Positions 35,433-47,290 are shown, numbered from the stretch's first letter. The stretch: 64,000 nt of DNA from Diphasiastrum complanatum (GCA_029204225.1 CM055095.1:9764243-9828242); one strand, 5' to 3'. The notes: a model not told the origin generated them from the letters alone. Numbers and translations: made by a program.

Positions 35433-36530
35433 TTGCAACATTTTTTAGACTGCCTTTTGCAACTTCAACCCTTGGATAATTCAGCAACGATATGCCCAGA
35501 TGGGATATCAAGATCCACAGTATGGAGGCAATCCAACAGCAAGACTGCGACAATCTACTTTTGGATACCCAGAGCATCTAGCCTTGCCTGCCCCACCAAA
35601 GCACCCCGTCCTCCTGCCAATTTGATGGAACCAGAACCTTACGGAAGTGCTGAGCAATGGAGCTATGGTAATGATCAGGAAGGTGGATCTTCAGAACAGT
35701 ATGTCATTTATGTTGCCACTCAAAAATAAGCCTCAAGAAATTGGGCCAGAGCACCACTTGGATGCTTTTCATGTAAAGAAAATTACAGAGTTGTAGAATG
35801 CCCAAATAAAGGAAAATTTGTACCATTCTGTCGTGACTGTGGATATGGGCATTGCTATAAAGACTGTCCAGCAAGACCGAAGCCACCACTAGCTACAACA
35901 CCTGTAAATTTGATAACAATCAAGCAAGGATCGGTAGCTCATAATAAACCAAGTGCACCCTTGATGGTGGTCACCAGAGCACAAAAGCAAAACGAACTAG
36001 TAGTGGATTCAGTACTTGTTGATTCTATACCATTGAACGATACACGAACAACATCGGAAGTTTATCCAAATCTTAATGCAGAAAAACAAAGATATCAGGA
36101 TATGAGACAATGGATTAAGCATTTGCAAGAAGAAGAGGAACTTGAAGCTGCTAAAGTAACAGCTGAAGTTCGGTCTTCACCATTGCAACCTTCAAGAAAT
36201 TTACGTACGGATATGAATGATCAATTACATCATCACGAAGAACCCTTCAAGATGACGGAACCGGAAGCACCGCATACAGAATTACTCGTGAATATTTTGT
36301 CTAGCAAGATCAATATTTCATTGGGAGAGCTTCTAAAGTTGGTGTCAAAAGCAAAAGAAGTCTTAGCGCAAAAGTTAGCTCAAGAAGAATCAGAAGGCCA
36401 TTAGGAGCCACTCTTCTGTGCTGGATTTGAAGAATCTAATGATGTACTACATGTTGGAGCAGCTTGGGAAAGTGGACAAAAGAATATCACTCTACCAATA
36501 CAAAATAGACAATTTTCTAAAGAAGCAGCC
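35433..36530 (+). pseudogene. Element D gag C-terminus with two Cys motifs
   Basis: Only the end of gag remains: a Pro/Gln-rich part readable in two frames, then CFSCKENYRVVEC and CRDCGYGHCYKDC near 35760-35870, the second of which is unusual in having no normal CCHC spacing. MVVTRAQKQ and a long Glu-rich, probably helical stretch follow. Stops at 35727-35729 (TAA) and 36402-36404 (TAG) interrupt a frame that otherwise continues into the protease. Confidence 0.78.
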
Positions 36531-37838
36531 GTGATAGTCGACGGTTCAGGAGTTAACCTGATTTCTACAAAGCTATGTACAAAATGGGGCCTTACAAAGA
36601 TTAAGCCTACTACTTTTGCTATTAAGCTAGCTAATCAAACGACGGTTCGTCCACGAGAAATGGTAGAAGATATACCTGTCAAGATTGTAGGAGTACAGTT
36701 CGTCATTACCTTTGTCGTGATGGACTTACCAGAAGCACTAAATGTCTACCGAGTTCTCTTAGGACGTCCATGGTTACGAGTTGCGCAAGTAATTCATAAC
36801 TGGGGTACCAGCAAAATCACTTTTGAAAATCGTGAACGTGCAGTTAAAATTGATTTTACGACTTGGACTATCAAGCTAGTGGTTCAAAAAGCGGATGATG
36901 ATTCATCAACAACGGATCACACTTGTGATCGACCAGAGAAAAAATTGGGAGTTCACTACGATTCTCAAACGGAAACTGTCAATTGGAACGAAGCTCTTGA
37001 AACAATTGATTGTACAGCAGGATATATGTGTCAACAAGATAGTCAATCAGAGATGAGCGAGATTTCCTTGTTAGATCGAACTTTGGATACGCCAATCACG
37101 TTTTCACTAAATGTGCTGAATGTAGCCTGGATATCAACGAAACCTATACCAGATCCAATTGAGGATGGTCTCATACCAATGAGCCATGCCTTAGCTTATG
37201 ATAGCAATGCAGAACTTACGGATGAACAGATTCTACATCATATGGATCCGACCAGATTTGGAGTGAGTAATGTTCCCGATGAACCAGCAATCAAATCGTC
37301 CAAAGTAGTTATATTGAAGGGAGACAGGATGACAGGTTCGATGATGAAGAAACAAGCAAAGCAACATTATAATACGGTCCTAAAATGGGAAAATCCCCCT
37401 CAAAAGTTTGATTTAAAGAAAGTGCCACCTCTATTGGATAAAGACAAAGAAAAAGTCAAGAATGATTCTTCAAGTTAGATCTCTAGCAAGACATCATCGT
37501 CTAGGAAGTCTTCACCTAAGAAGAAAGATTTATCATCTCGGAAGTCATCACCTCCACGATCAATTTCTGCTAAGAAGACTAAACGAAGATCCAAGACAAG
37601 TCCTTTCAAAAAAGAACAAGCAAATGTAGTCCAACATGATATGCCAGAGCATTTTAAACGTTATACACTGGATGATGTGGTTATCATGTTACCTAAAGCA
37701 CATCGTGAACCTGAAGAACACATGCCGAAATCTAAAGAGGTTTACGATGGCCCAGCTAGGATGCAACCAATGAATCTTGCAGAACCAGGAGAACCAGAAA
37801 AGATTGTACAAGTGGGATCACAACTTACTCCTGAATAG
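36531..37838 (+). pseudogene. Element D aspartic protease and linker
   Basis: Retropepsin-type region with the active-site motif DGSG at 36540-36551 (VIVDGSGVNLIS), where D-T/S-G is usual, so a residue is inserted or substituted. VRPREMVEDIPVKIVGVQF and YRVLLGRPWLR follow, the latter matching the conserved end of the protease fold (ILGRPWL). A Lys/Ser-rich linker and YTLDDVVIMLPKAH come next. Stops at 37476 and 37836 (both TAG) lie in the same frame. Confidence 0.8.
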
Positions 37839-37853
37839 TATCAAGCACTCCAT

Positions 37854-39416
37854 TTGCTACTTATTAAGTATCAAGATTGTTTTGCATGGACTTATCAAGA
37901 TTTGAAGGGTATTCCGACATCAGTCATTGAACATACCATACCTTTAGTACCTGATGCTATACCAAAGGTTACAAAGTTCTATCGTTGTAATCCTAATGTG
38001 GCAGATCTGATAAAGAAAGAACTTCAGATATTGCTTGACGCCGATTTCATTTATGAGATCGAGCATACCGAATGGATTTCACCGATTGTCATTGTTCCTA
38101 AGAAAAATGGGAAATTGCGAATCTGTGTGAATCTCAAAGCATTGAATAAAGTGACATGGAAGGATCACTTTTCGTTACCTTTTACTGAAAGCATTTTGGA
38201 TCGCCTTGCTGGAGCGGAAGCTTATAGTTTCTTGGATGGATTTAGTGGTTACAACCAGGTTAAGATTGCACCTGCCAATCGCCACAAAACTGCTTTTGCA
38301 ATAGAATGGGTCACCTATGCTTACAAAGTAATGCCGTTTGGACTCTGTAATGCACCAAGTTCATTCCAAAGAGTAATGCAATTTGCCTTTAAAGATTATC
38401 TGCAGAAATTCCTTGAAATTTACTTGGATGACTTGGGAGTTCATAGTACAGATACAGACCACCTAGATCGATTGGAGAAAGTCTTTGAAAGATGCCGCAA
38501 ATATCAGATTTCTCTAAATCCAGAAAAATTCCAGATATGGGTTTCTCACGGAGTGGTGCTTGGACATGTGATATCAAGACATGGTATTGCCACCGATTAC
38601 ACTAAGATCAAAGTTATTGTGGAATTGCCACCGCCAGCAACAATTCAAGGAGTTTATGTGTTTATGGGTCATGCGAACTACTATCGAATTTTTATTATCT
38701 TCTTTGCAGATTTAGCACGACCTATATACAAATTAGCTATTGTTTCTATTTGGAAAGTAGAGGCGTTAGAAGCCTTTGAAAAGTTTAAAAAAACATTATC
38801 TTCAGCACCAATACTGCGTTCTCCAGATTGGACATTAGAGTTTCATGTTCATACGGATGCCTCAAAATACGCCGTTGGATCAGTTTTGACTCAGCCAGGT
38901 GACTATAAGAGGGATTATCCTATACGATTTGCAAGCAGACAGCTTACAGATCAAGAGAAGAATTATTCAACAATAGAACGTGAAGCGCTAGCCATGATTA
39001 TTTCTGTTCAAAAATTTCGTCACTATCTCATGGAAACACACTTTGCATTTTATACGGATCATCAACCGTTACTTTACTTGGTAAATAAGACGTGTAATAT
39101 TGGACATATTGCAAGATGGTTATTATTATTGACTGAATTTGACTTTCGAATTGTGGTCAGAAAGGGGAAGCAACATTATCTAGCTGATCATGTTTCACGA
39201 ATTGAATCCGCACCAGTTAATAGTGAAGTGGATGATGAACTACCAGATGTTGCGTTGTTCTATGTTGAAGCAGTACCTGAGAGGGCGGCATATATTGTTG
39301 AGTACCTGATGCTAGGACAACCGAATGACTCTTTGACAAAAGTACAGAAAAGACAATTGATTCATAAGGCTCAACCTTATCAATTAATTGCAGGACAATT
39401 GTATCGTCGTGGATAA
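37854..39416 (+). pseudogene. Element D reverse transcriptase and RNase H
   Basis: Uninterrupted 520 codons. Reverse transcriptase: FIYEIEHTEWISPIVIVPKK, LRICVNLKALNKVT, FLDGFSGYNQVKI, MPFGLCNAPSSFQRVM and the active site YLDD at 38421-38432. RNase H: FHVHTDASKYAVGSVL (first Asp), YSTIEREALAMI (Glu) and FYTDHQPLLYLVN (Asp). All catalytic positions seem present. The C-terminal part leads to integrase but ends at a TAA (39414-39416). It copies element RNA in related active elements. It is the longest intact domain set in the window, although the polyprotein as a whole is broken. Confidence 0.92.
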
Positions 39417-39937
39417 GATGATATTTTACGAAGATGTGTTTACCGCATGAAGTACCAGATCTAATCATGTTTTCACATGATGGCATGGGTGAAGGACACT
39501 TCTCTACAGATATTACTATTCGAAAACTTTTGCAATCCGGTTGTTGGTGGCCTACGCTTCATAAGGACACAGAAAACTTTATTCAGACATGCTATGTCTG
39601 CCAGCGAGCACGGCGGCCTACTCGACAGAATTATGAACCCTTGCATCCGGTTTTATCGCAAGCATCGTTTGAAAAATGGGGACTGGATTATGTTGGTCCT
39701 ATTCATCCCGCTGCGCAAGGATCTCAGGCCCGATACATTATCATCGCAACTGTTTATATGACCAAGTGGGTTGAAGCCAAAGCTGTCAAAGTGGCTGATG
39801 CGAAATCTACGGCCAAGTTTCTATATGAAAATATTATAATCAGATTTGGATGCATATGGGGACTATACTACCCAGTGGTAGTCGCCAATGTTAGCCGATA
39901 TTTTCACATGGAAAATTGGGCTAATATTGAAGTTTAA
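39417..39937 (+). pseudogene. Element D integrase, N-terminal part
   Basis: After a frameshift near 39436: the zinc-binding region GMGEGHFSTDITIRKLLQSG...CYVCQRARR (HHCC), then GLDYVGPIHPAA (first catalytic Asp), IATVYMTKWVEAKAV and AKFLYENIIIRFGC. The expected second Asp motif (SDQG-like) is absent because element similarity ends here. Confidence 0.85.
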
Positions 39938-41560
39938 GTTTGCAATAATTGAAAAATCGGCATGTAAAACTTGGTTATTAGAGAAAAACCGGCACAAATT
40001 TGCCTTAGAATTGGGTCCCAGCCCACCCTAAAGTGGCTAGACACAGTAAGAAATTGACTTTCAAAAAAACCGTCAAAAATATTTTGTGGTCAATTTTTGT
40101 AAAGACCGAGCCAAAAGTGCCGGTCCACCTAGAATTGAGTCCCAGACCACCCTAAATGAGGCTAGAGCAAATTTTGTGACCTTAGAAATGGCCGGTAAAT
40201 ATTTTACGGCTTTTCAAAAAATGGCCAGTGTAAAAAATAGCCGATATGATCGTGCTAAAATCTCACCATGTACTGAGTCCATTTTTACTAATATATGATC
40301 ACTCAGTGTATTTTTTAAAAAAACCGTGTTGTCGTGGGAGCCCTAGTCATGAATGCCGAAAAAGTCAACCACAAAAGAAAAAATCGAGAAAGAAAAGTTT
40401 CGGGTAAAAACGGGACCGGAAAATATGGATTCAGTGTCAAGGAGTCACAGAAACACTAACGGCAAAGTTTGGGCAATTTACGGGCAACGAAATGTGCGGG
40501 CCAAGTGGTTACCCAACAGGCCAAAAATCCAGACAAATGAGCAGTAGGCACACGGCCCTTGAAAAATTGAAGAAAGGCCAAAAACGAAAGTACCCAAAGA
40601 AAAAATGAAGGCCGCCTACTAAAAATAGGGGTTGAAAAAGGGCCTCACCCAAAATTTGGATATTAAATGCCAAAACACCTTGGAGGCTGTAAAAATTGGG
40701 AGGTACACCCACTAGCCATTGACATTTTGGGCTTCTAGGGTGTACAAAAGGGGAAACTTGAATGGCCTCCCTAGCCTTTGACAAAAATAGCATCTTGGCT
40801 AGTTTTGGAAGAGAGCCTTGAATGCACCACTCCCCCACTCTCTTATGGAGGCCACTAGGTGTACTATCAAATGGGTTGAGGACAAATGGCAAAGAGGGCT
40901 TGAAGGGCATAAAAATTGGCAAAGCCTCATTTGAAGGGGGACACTTGGGTTTTCCTATAAAAAGGAGCCAACTCTTTGTATTTGTGGATGTGTGTTAAGA
41001 GTTAGTGTTGAGAGTTAGTACTTTTGTGAGTTAGTATTTTTAGGATTTGGTATTTTGGGAGTTGCTTGCTTGCTTGAGGGTGTGTGGAAGTTAGTTCTAT
41101 TTTGATGTTAGTTATTCCAATATTAGTAGTTTGTAAATGAGGTTACTTGTTTTGAGTGTGATGTTAGTTCTATTTTAGCTATTTGCTTGAAGGAGCTTGG
41201 ATTGTTATTGAATGGATGTTAATGACTTGTTTGAGAGTTAAATGAGTTGTACACAAGCATGGTGATGATATTGAGTTAGTATTGATTGAAAAGTTAAGTG
41301 TTGGTTGGTAGAAGTCGAATAGGTGATTGTTGAATGATATGCCATAATTGATGTTTCATCAAATGGGGATGTGTTGAATAGGTAAGTGTTGATGTTTTGC
41401 ATTATGTGTGTGTGGGATGGAAGAGTAGCTATGGATGTTTGGTTGTCTTGTCATGTGGGTGTGATCGAGGGAGTTTAACCATTGCTACAACAATAGCTGC
41501 TTCATCTACAAGCTTCCAATGAGTTAAGCCAAGACATATTCACCAGCGACTGGAATTCAA
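39930..41560 (+). promoter_or_regulatory. LTR-like region with tandem units and a TATA box
   Basis: Two units around AGAATTGGGTCCCAGCCCAC and AGAATTGAGTCCCAGACCAC, about 120 bp apart, start the block. A TATAAAAA box lies at 40956-40963 and is followed by GAGTTAGT words (about 41000-41040). Composition and promoter placement suggest an LTR or solo LTR, but ends were not found. No coding sequence. Confidence 0.35.
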
Positions 41561-41599
41561 ATTATTCCACTACGACTTCCTCTGCACATGCGGATCTGC

Positions 41600-42150
41600 A
41601 ACCTGTGTGGAGCACAACCCCGCCTACCCAACAACGAGCTCTCTGAAAACGTATTGTCATCTGCTGGCCCTGTACCACCTATCTGCGGACTGCCTATCTG
41701 AGGTCTGCGACCTACCTGCTGGCTGCCTGCAGCTCATCGCTACCCTGCTTGCCCTGTGTTCTGCATTGCAAGCCCTGCGATCTGCCCGTCTGTCCTCGCT
41801 GCCTCACCTACTGTCTGCTACTCTGCTTCCCCTGCAATCTACCCGTCTGTCCTCTGCTCTCTGGGTGCTCGCTGGAGGCCACCTTCTCTACTTGTCTGTC
41901 TGCGGAAGTCTGCCTACACACCTCTGATCACTGTCTACAGCCTGTCTGCGTCTGCCTGTTCCACCTGTTTGCAACCTGCCTAGTTGGTTCCAGCCTCCAA
42001 GCATGATTTCTAAGAGAAGAAAAATTTGAGCTCTGAGCGGAAAATCAGATCTGCTGGACCTGTTGCGACCTGTCCACTGATGCAAGCATTGTCCACAGTC
42101 ACATAGCAGCTGTCTGCGACCTACAAAGTCTGCCTGCCTACTGATTTCTT
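41600..42150 (+). repeat. CTG/CTGC-rich low-complexity tract
   Basis: Dense CCTGC, TCTGC and CCGTCTGTCC words with few adenines for about 500 bp, in an otherwise AT-rich region. ORFs in three frames (Cys/Leu, Ala/Leu and Pro/Ser rich) result from the composition and none has a domain. Confidence 0.7.
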
Positions 42151-42199
42151 CGATAACCTGTGGATCCTTCCAATGACTTGTGGTAAAGTTTTTGTTCTC

Positions 42200-43540
42200 T
42201 GATCTTGCTACCTGTTCAAGTATCGGCAGAAAACGACAAGTGCAAACGACTCTATGAAGAACAAAGGCAAAGCTACCTCAGACCAAAAGCGGCATTCATG
42301 AATAGTACTTCAACGATTTTCGGTCACCTATACTCACACTGAGGTATGGGTTTACCTCACATCGATTTTTATTCTCGTGTTTACTTGCTTTCAATTGGAA
42401 TGTGGGTGCTTGACGTCCGTACTTGCTTTCCCTCATTGAATGAATGATAGGATACTGAGAATGCATTGTGTAACTGTATGAGGACCTAATCATTTCAATA
42501 ATTCCGCATTTGCCATATCCCTATCGGGACCTAAATGATTGTGATCCTTTTCTTGAACAAGTAGACATTGAAGTATCAGGTCTATGCGTATTTGTGGGTT
42601 TACCTGTAGTATGAACTCAGAATCACTTGCTTGCAATGGGAACTAGTGAATAGATTGTTGTAGAGTATGGGTCGATTGTGCATTATAGTGAATCGTTTGA
42701 GCACAAATTCGAATTCAGTCCGGAATCGTAATATTTTATAAACAAATGCGACATGGCTAATTAGAACAATGAGTGCCTATGTCCAACTCGTTTAGTGAAA
42801 GTGTTAAGTAAATAACTTTGTTTCGTACTGATTTAGAATGTGTTGTACGGAGAGAACCGTAGGCTAGGTACTTGATATCTTGCTGAGTTAGATTTTAAAC
42901 AGCTATATGGAATCATCAAGTTTTTGAAGTGTTTCTTACGTTTTTTTCCATTATGAAGCGTGTTAATTGGACCCGACCTCTGTGAAACACCAGAGCGGGC
43001 CGTCCACCATCCGTGGTTGAAAAACACCACCTTGGTTAAAGCGTCGCACTAGTCACACCTGCCGTCAGTATTGTCTAGCGAAATACCTAGACCCGACGGT
43101 CGGCAAAAATACCGTCGCTTAGCAAACAAAGCGGTGCGTATAACTTGCACCCCACGAGCACATCATGGACAGTAAATCGGTTTCTAGCCCATGTAAGATT
43201 TTTACTAACTGTAAACCGAATTCAATGGGGAAAGAGATATTAGCAAGATCCTAACACGAATTAGTGATCAGAAGTTTTACGGAACCGTGACCCTAGAAAG
43301 CTAGTGAATCATTGCAGCCAAAAGTACTAGCACCCCCTCCTTGCAACCGTATCTCTGAGAGCTTGGAAAACTCTCATCGGTTGGGGAGCACGGGGCAAGA
43401 GAGAAGGCCATCAGAGTTGGAAGTGGCAAACCCTCTGTTGCTCACGTAGGGCCGAATCGCCATTAGAGGTGGGGCCCCTTGGCCCTTTTTTAGGACGTTT
43501 TGGCTGGACCAACCCCCTATCGAAAATGGCCCTAACATTG
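42200..43540. other. No recognised gene
   Basis: Mixed sequence with more CpG than its surroundings around 42960-43160 (GACGGTCGG, CCGTCGCTTAGC words). It may be the leader or LTR of an unidentified element. No ORF was supported. Confidence 0.4.
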
Positions 43541-43549
43541 CCTAATGAT

Positions 43550-44240
43550 TATCATCCTCCACATTAGACTTCTTGGGCTGCTTCTTATATTTATGCTTCC
43601 CTTTGGCTATCATTGCTTGCTCTTCCGATGAGGGTAGTCAAGTTTTTACCACTTCACACCTTTGTTCCTCCTGTAATATGATGCCATGAAAATTTTCAAA
43701 TGTTGGTAGCCTCTCCCTCGAAGCAATGCCACTTGCAAACATTTGGAAGTTTTCGGATAAGACGTTCATAGTTGTGTGCACTAGCTCAACATCCCTGATT
43801 GGCTCTCCAATAGATGTCAACTAGTCTCGTAACTCCTTAATTCGTGTGAAATAGGACCCTACGCCCTCATTTTCCTCCATGCGAACACTTATGAGTTTGG
43901 TCCTCAAAAACATCATTTGAGAGGGGTTCACCATCTGAAATTGTGTCTTGAGTGCATCCCAAGCACCTCTTTGCTGATACAGCTTCACTAATGTGGGCAA
44001 TGACATGATCCTTCACTGACAGATTTATCAAGGATAAGGCCTTTTGCGCCCTCTTGTCAAATGCACGAATATCAGCTAGAGTTGTAGTTGGCCACTGTTC
44101 CACCCAGTGACGATGTCTCACAGCTCCTTTTCCAAAAAAGTACTTTTCATTTTGAATTTCCAAATGCTATAATTGGATACCCCATCCAATTTACTAGCTT
44201 CTCCAAACACGGATTCTCCCAATCCTGCCATTTTGCCAAA
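43550..44240 (-). pseudogene. Copia gag remnant, family C
   Basis: Minus-strand pieces line up with element C gag: NEKYFFGKGAV, DIRAFDKRAQKALSLINLSVKDHVIAHISEAVSAK, then after a frameshift near 43985 GAWDALKTQFQMVNPSQMMFLRTKL, and after a stop SIGEPIRDVELVHTTMN and FASGIASRERLPTF. A Lys-rich stretch follows (KHKYKKQPKKSN). Protease and pol are missing. Confidence 0.88.
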
Positions 44241-44720
44241 AATTGCTCCTATAGCACCTTAATGAGGCCCAATGACAAGCTTATAGAGCAGTTTGAACTT
44301 TTTAAAGTCAACTTTAAGTCTGACCAAAAAAGTTTCAGGACCTCTCGCCGCTTTTCCGCCAAATTGGAAGCCAAATCGGTGTCATCCTCCGAAATGCCCT
44401 TCGTCACCAACTCCCAACTACTTGCCCACTAAAATGGTGAAAACACTTTTGGCGCGCTCCGAACACTTTCTCTACGACAATCACTCTTTTTTCAGGTACT
44501 GTACTTGCAGGGTACAATCCTTTTTTGTCCTTAATTTGGAGGATTTTGGCTTTTGGACAGCCTTAAACAAAAAAATGAGCTAAACGATAAGGGCCTTTGG
44601 AGAAACTGCACTATTTCCTCACCTTGAAGTAAACCCCCCTTTCAAACGAAATTAACCTTCAGGGTCCTTTTCAACTTGAAATTTTCTAATGAAGTGAAGT
44701 CTTATTTTGCCCTTCAACTC
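44241..44720 (-). mobile_element. Leader of the minus-strand copia remnant
   Basis: On the minus strand, GGCATTTCGGA, AAAGTGTTCGGAG, CCTGCAAGTACAGTACC-like and TGAAGGGCA words occur in an arrangement matching the leader of element C (30830-31200). Confirms common ancestry of the two copies beyond the gag. Confidence 0.7.
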
Positions 44721-45630
44721 CATTGGGCCCTTTCATAGCTCCCTTCAACCTATTCAAGACCATTGATTGCGATCTAAAGGCCCATATGCCATGAGATATT
44801 AGTCGTCGATCTATGAGACTTCTGATCCTATGGTGGTTCCTTCATCCGCGTGTCGAACCTTGTTTTTTAGGCCGCTGGACACCTTTGACTGCTATGGATC
44901 CATTGAGGACTGGTTGCGCGCAAGCTGTCTCGAGCTCTTCCTCTCTCTCTTTCAAGCTTTCTTCCAGTGATGGCCGGCTTCCTACCAGCTAATCCAATGC
45001 TCAGAATGTTGTACGGCTGCCCACGGCCATTTGCAGGCACGTTCTAACAACTAGGGCGCCCCTCTGTAGATCTTCACCATTCTGTTTTGTATAGAGAAAG
45101 ATCAAGGATTTACTCCCTTGAAACCCTAGCACATGATAAAACAAGAGATTCTTGATCTTTTAACAATCTCTTTTTGGGATTTTACTGGCAGTCTCCTACA
45201 CCACTGAGGTTGTCCTACTGCAAAGACTCTCTTTAAATTTACAACTTCATGATTGATGCACAATTGAATGCAAACAACTTGTTCTTCTCAGCAATTCTCT
45301 GCTTGCTCCAATTGACTTGAAAATTTGACAATTTTCAGTTTTGCTCCCGGATCAAGCCAATAGACTATACTGAAGCCTCAATTCTTCTAGACATGCAAAA
45401 GATTTGCTTGCCTAACTAACCGTAAACGGTTCCTGAAACCCCACATAGATATCAAACAAATTGCATTTACAAGGTGAAAATTGTAAATCTAACAAAGGGA
45501 GGGGGTGTGATCTTTTTGCAAACTTCCAATAGTTAGGAAGTTGCCCAAGAGATGTGCAGTTGCTTGCAGAAGTAGATCGGTGATGGACTCGATCATATAC
45601 CCATCATTTGAATGAATTAGGGGCATTGAG
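44721..45630. other. No recognised gene
   Basis: AT-rich sequence. Possibly part of an LTR next to the copia remnant (AGAAAGATCAAGGATT near 45100), but without identifiable ends. Confidence 0.35.
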
Positions 45631-45639
45631 GAGTCCAAA

Positions 45640-46435
45640 AGGGGAAAAATGGCTTTAGGGGCTTGGCGGTGAGAGGGCTTTGGCCTATCACCGAAGACAA
45701 CTCCGATGGTAGCCTAGGAGGCTGAGTTTACATGCACACAGTGCGTGGTACCGTCATATTGCACATAGTGGTGACTTCTGAGGACGTTGAGCTGGTATTT
45801 TTCTCATTCCAAAAATCGGTCGGGATCCATGTATTGTGGGATCTATTTGTATGTCATCTCAGCTTCTTCGTTATATGAAAAGGCATGTTTTCAGGGTACC
45901 AAATTGTCTTCAACTGCTTCAAAATTGGTTTTGCTACTAACCATGCCACATTGAACATGTTCACCCCGTAAGTTATAGGCGTGTCTAGGTTGTATCCCTT
46001 GGGAGAAGAAGTGTTGGGTTTGAATCCGAATCTGGTTGACACATATATCCAGCCATATAGTCACCTGTGGCTAATGCTTCCATCTATCGTACAATGTCAT
46101 ATTGAGAATCATAATGACCACCCTTCAATGGATTAGGACGATCAATACTGTGATTTGTGGTAGAGTAGTCATCGACCTTAGGAGTAATAGGTTTCAACGT
46201 CCAAGTGGTTGGATCCAACTTTAATGCCTGTTCTCTATTTTCAAATGTGAGGTTTCATGTCCTCTAGTTGTGAACCACTTGCGTGACTCTCAACCAAGGT
46301 CTTTCCAGTAGAACTCGATAGGTGGAAGGGGATTCTGGAATTTCCATTACCACGAAGGTGATCACAAATTGAACTCCCGCTATCTTCATTGGAATGTCTT
46401 CATCTACACCTTTTGGCTTTACACAAGACTGGTCA
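45640..46435 (-). pseudogene. Gypsy protease-region remnant, family D
   Basis: On the minus strand from 46435 downward: VDEDIPMKIAGVQFVITFVV, PSTYRVLLERPWLRVTQVVHN, LTFENREQALKLD, STTNHSIDRPN and HYDSQYD, followed after a frame change by YNLDTPITYGVNMFNVAWLVAKP. All match element D between 36660 and 37160 in order. The copy is cut at 46436 by an LTR sequence. Confidence 0.88.
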
Positions 46436-47137
46436 TGTCATGTGCCAAAACTAAGCAATTAGCAATTACAATGGAAGTAAAGCTAAGAGCAATAAAAGTA
46501 CAAAACATTCAAGATAGCATATCCATAGAAAGCTAGAAACACAAAGATCTCCATAGAATCATCATGAATTTAGGATCTATGCTCTGATATTAAGAAATTT
46601 CATGTGCCAAATCTTAGCAATTAGCAATTACAATGGAAGTAAAGCTAAGAGCAAGAAAAGTACAAAGCATTCAAGGTAGCATATCCATAAAAAGCTAGAA
46701 ACACAGAGATCTCCATAGAATCACAATAGAAATGAAAAGAAGAGTACAATCAATGGAAAGAGAGCATAGATTCATATGGATAGGGCACATGAGACCTAAC
46801 AATGGAGATCCCTATGGCTCACATTCACAAGGAGAAAGCAAGAAGCACCACTTGCAAATGAGCCAAAAGATTCAAAAATTGATGTCTCTTGCCTAGTTAT
46901 AGACAATGCTCTCACTTAACTAAACTTAACTATCTTGAGGGATAGTTAGCCCTTGCTAAGTATTATTTGGACTACATTAGGCCCTTATTGGCCTATTATC
47001 CTTATTAATTACTTTGGAGGGCCTAAAGAGGGAACCGCTTTGTTTTTAAGGCTAATAGCTCCTTTTGGAACTAAAAAGCTTACATTGGATATTATCTTGC
47101 ATGTGTAAGCATGGATGTACTAACAATACATGACACT
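46436..47137 (-). repeat. LTR with a second LTR tail and primer-site-like sequence
   Basis: The outer ends form an inverted pair, TGTCATG at 46436 and CATGACA at 47131-47137. A segment of roughly 120 bp (from CATGTGCCAAA through CTCCATAGAATCA) occurs twice, at about 46440-46560 and 46592-46725. Between them, on the minus strand, is TATCAGAGCATAGATCC, which resembles a primer binding site. On the minus strand AAGTAGGGGGAG, a polypurine tract, precedes the LTR from the right (47138-47150). This looks like a complete LTR followed by primer site and the tail of another LTR. Confidence 0.7.
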
Positions 47138-47290
47138 CCCCCTACTTAAACATTTTTGTCCTAAAAAATGAAAATGCTTGTCTGATCAGCTTGATTGCCT
47201 CGGTTAAGTAGTCACGATTGAGGATGTGTCATTGTAGACAAAATTTATGCTTCATTACAAATCCAAAGTTGTCGAATTGATATCCCATCT
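47138..47290 (-). mobile_element. 3'-terminal internal sequence of the LTR element
   Basis: Minus-strand sequence ending in GGACAAAAATGTTTAAGTAG then GGGGAG against the LTR. That is the usual layout of the end of an LTR-element interior. No coding domain could be read. Confidence 0.45.

Larger units (their letters stand above)
34618..39920 (+). mobile_element. Ty3/gypsy element D, Athila/Tat-like, 3'-truncated
   Basis: A 5' LTR (about 34618-35391), a gypsy-type primer binding region and one long gag-pol reading frame with protease, reverse transcriptase, RNase H and the first part of integrase. The capsid-like gag core present in the related remnant at 5.8-6.3 kb is missing here; the frame starts close to the zinc knuckles. 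Integrase is cut at about 39860 and no 3' LTR follows. The TTGCCGGGGA leader sequence is typical of Athila/Tat-like gypsy elements in plants. At least five other pieces of this family are in the window. Confidence 0.88.

Noticed and set aside
41600..42006. Three overlapping Cys/Leu, Ala/Leu and Pro/Ser rich ORFs
   Set aside because: All frames are open because of CTG-rich composition; no domain was recognised in any.
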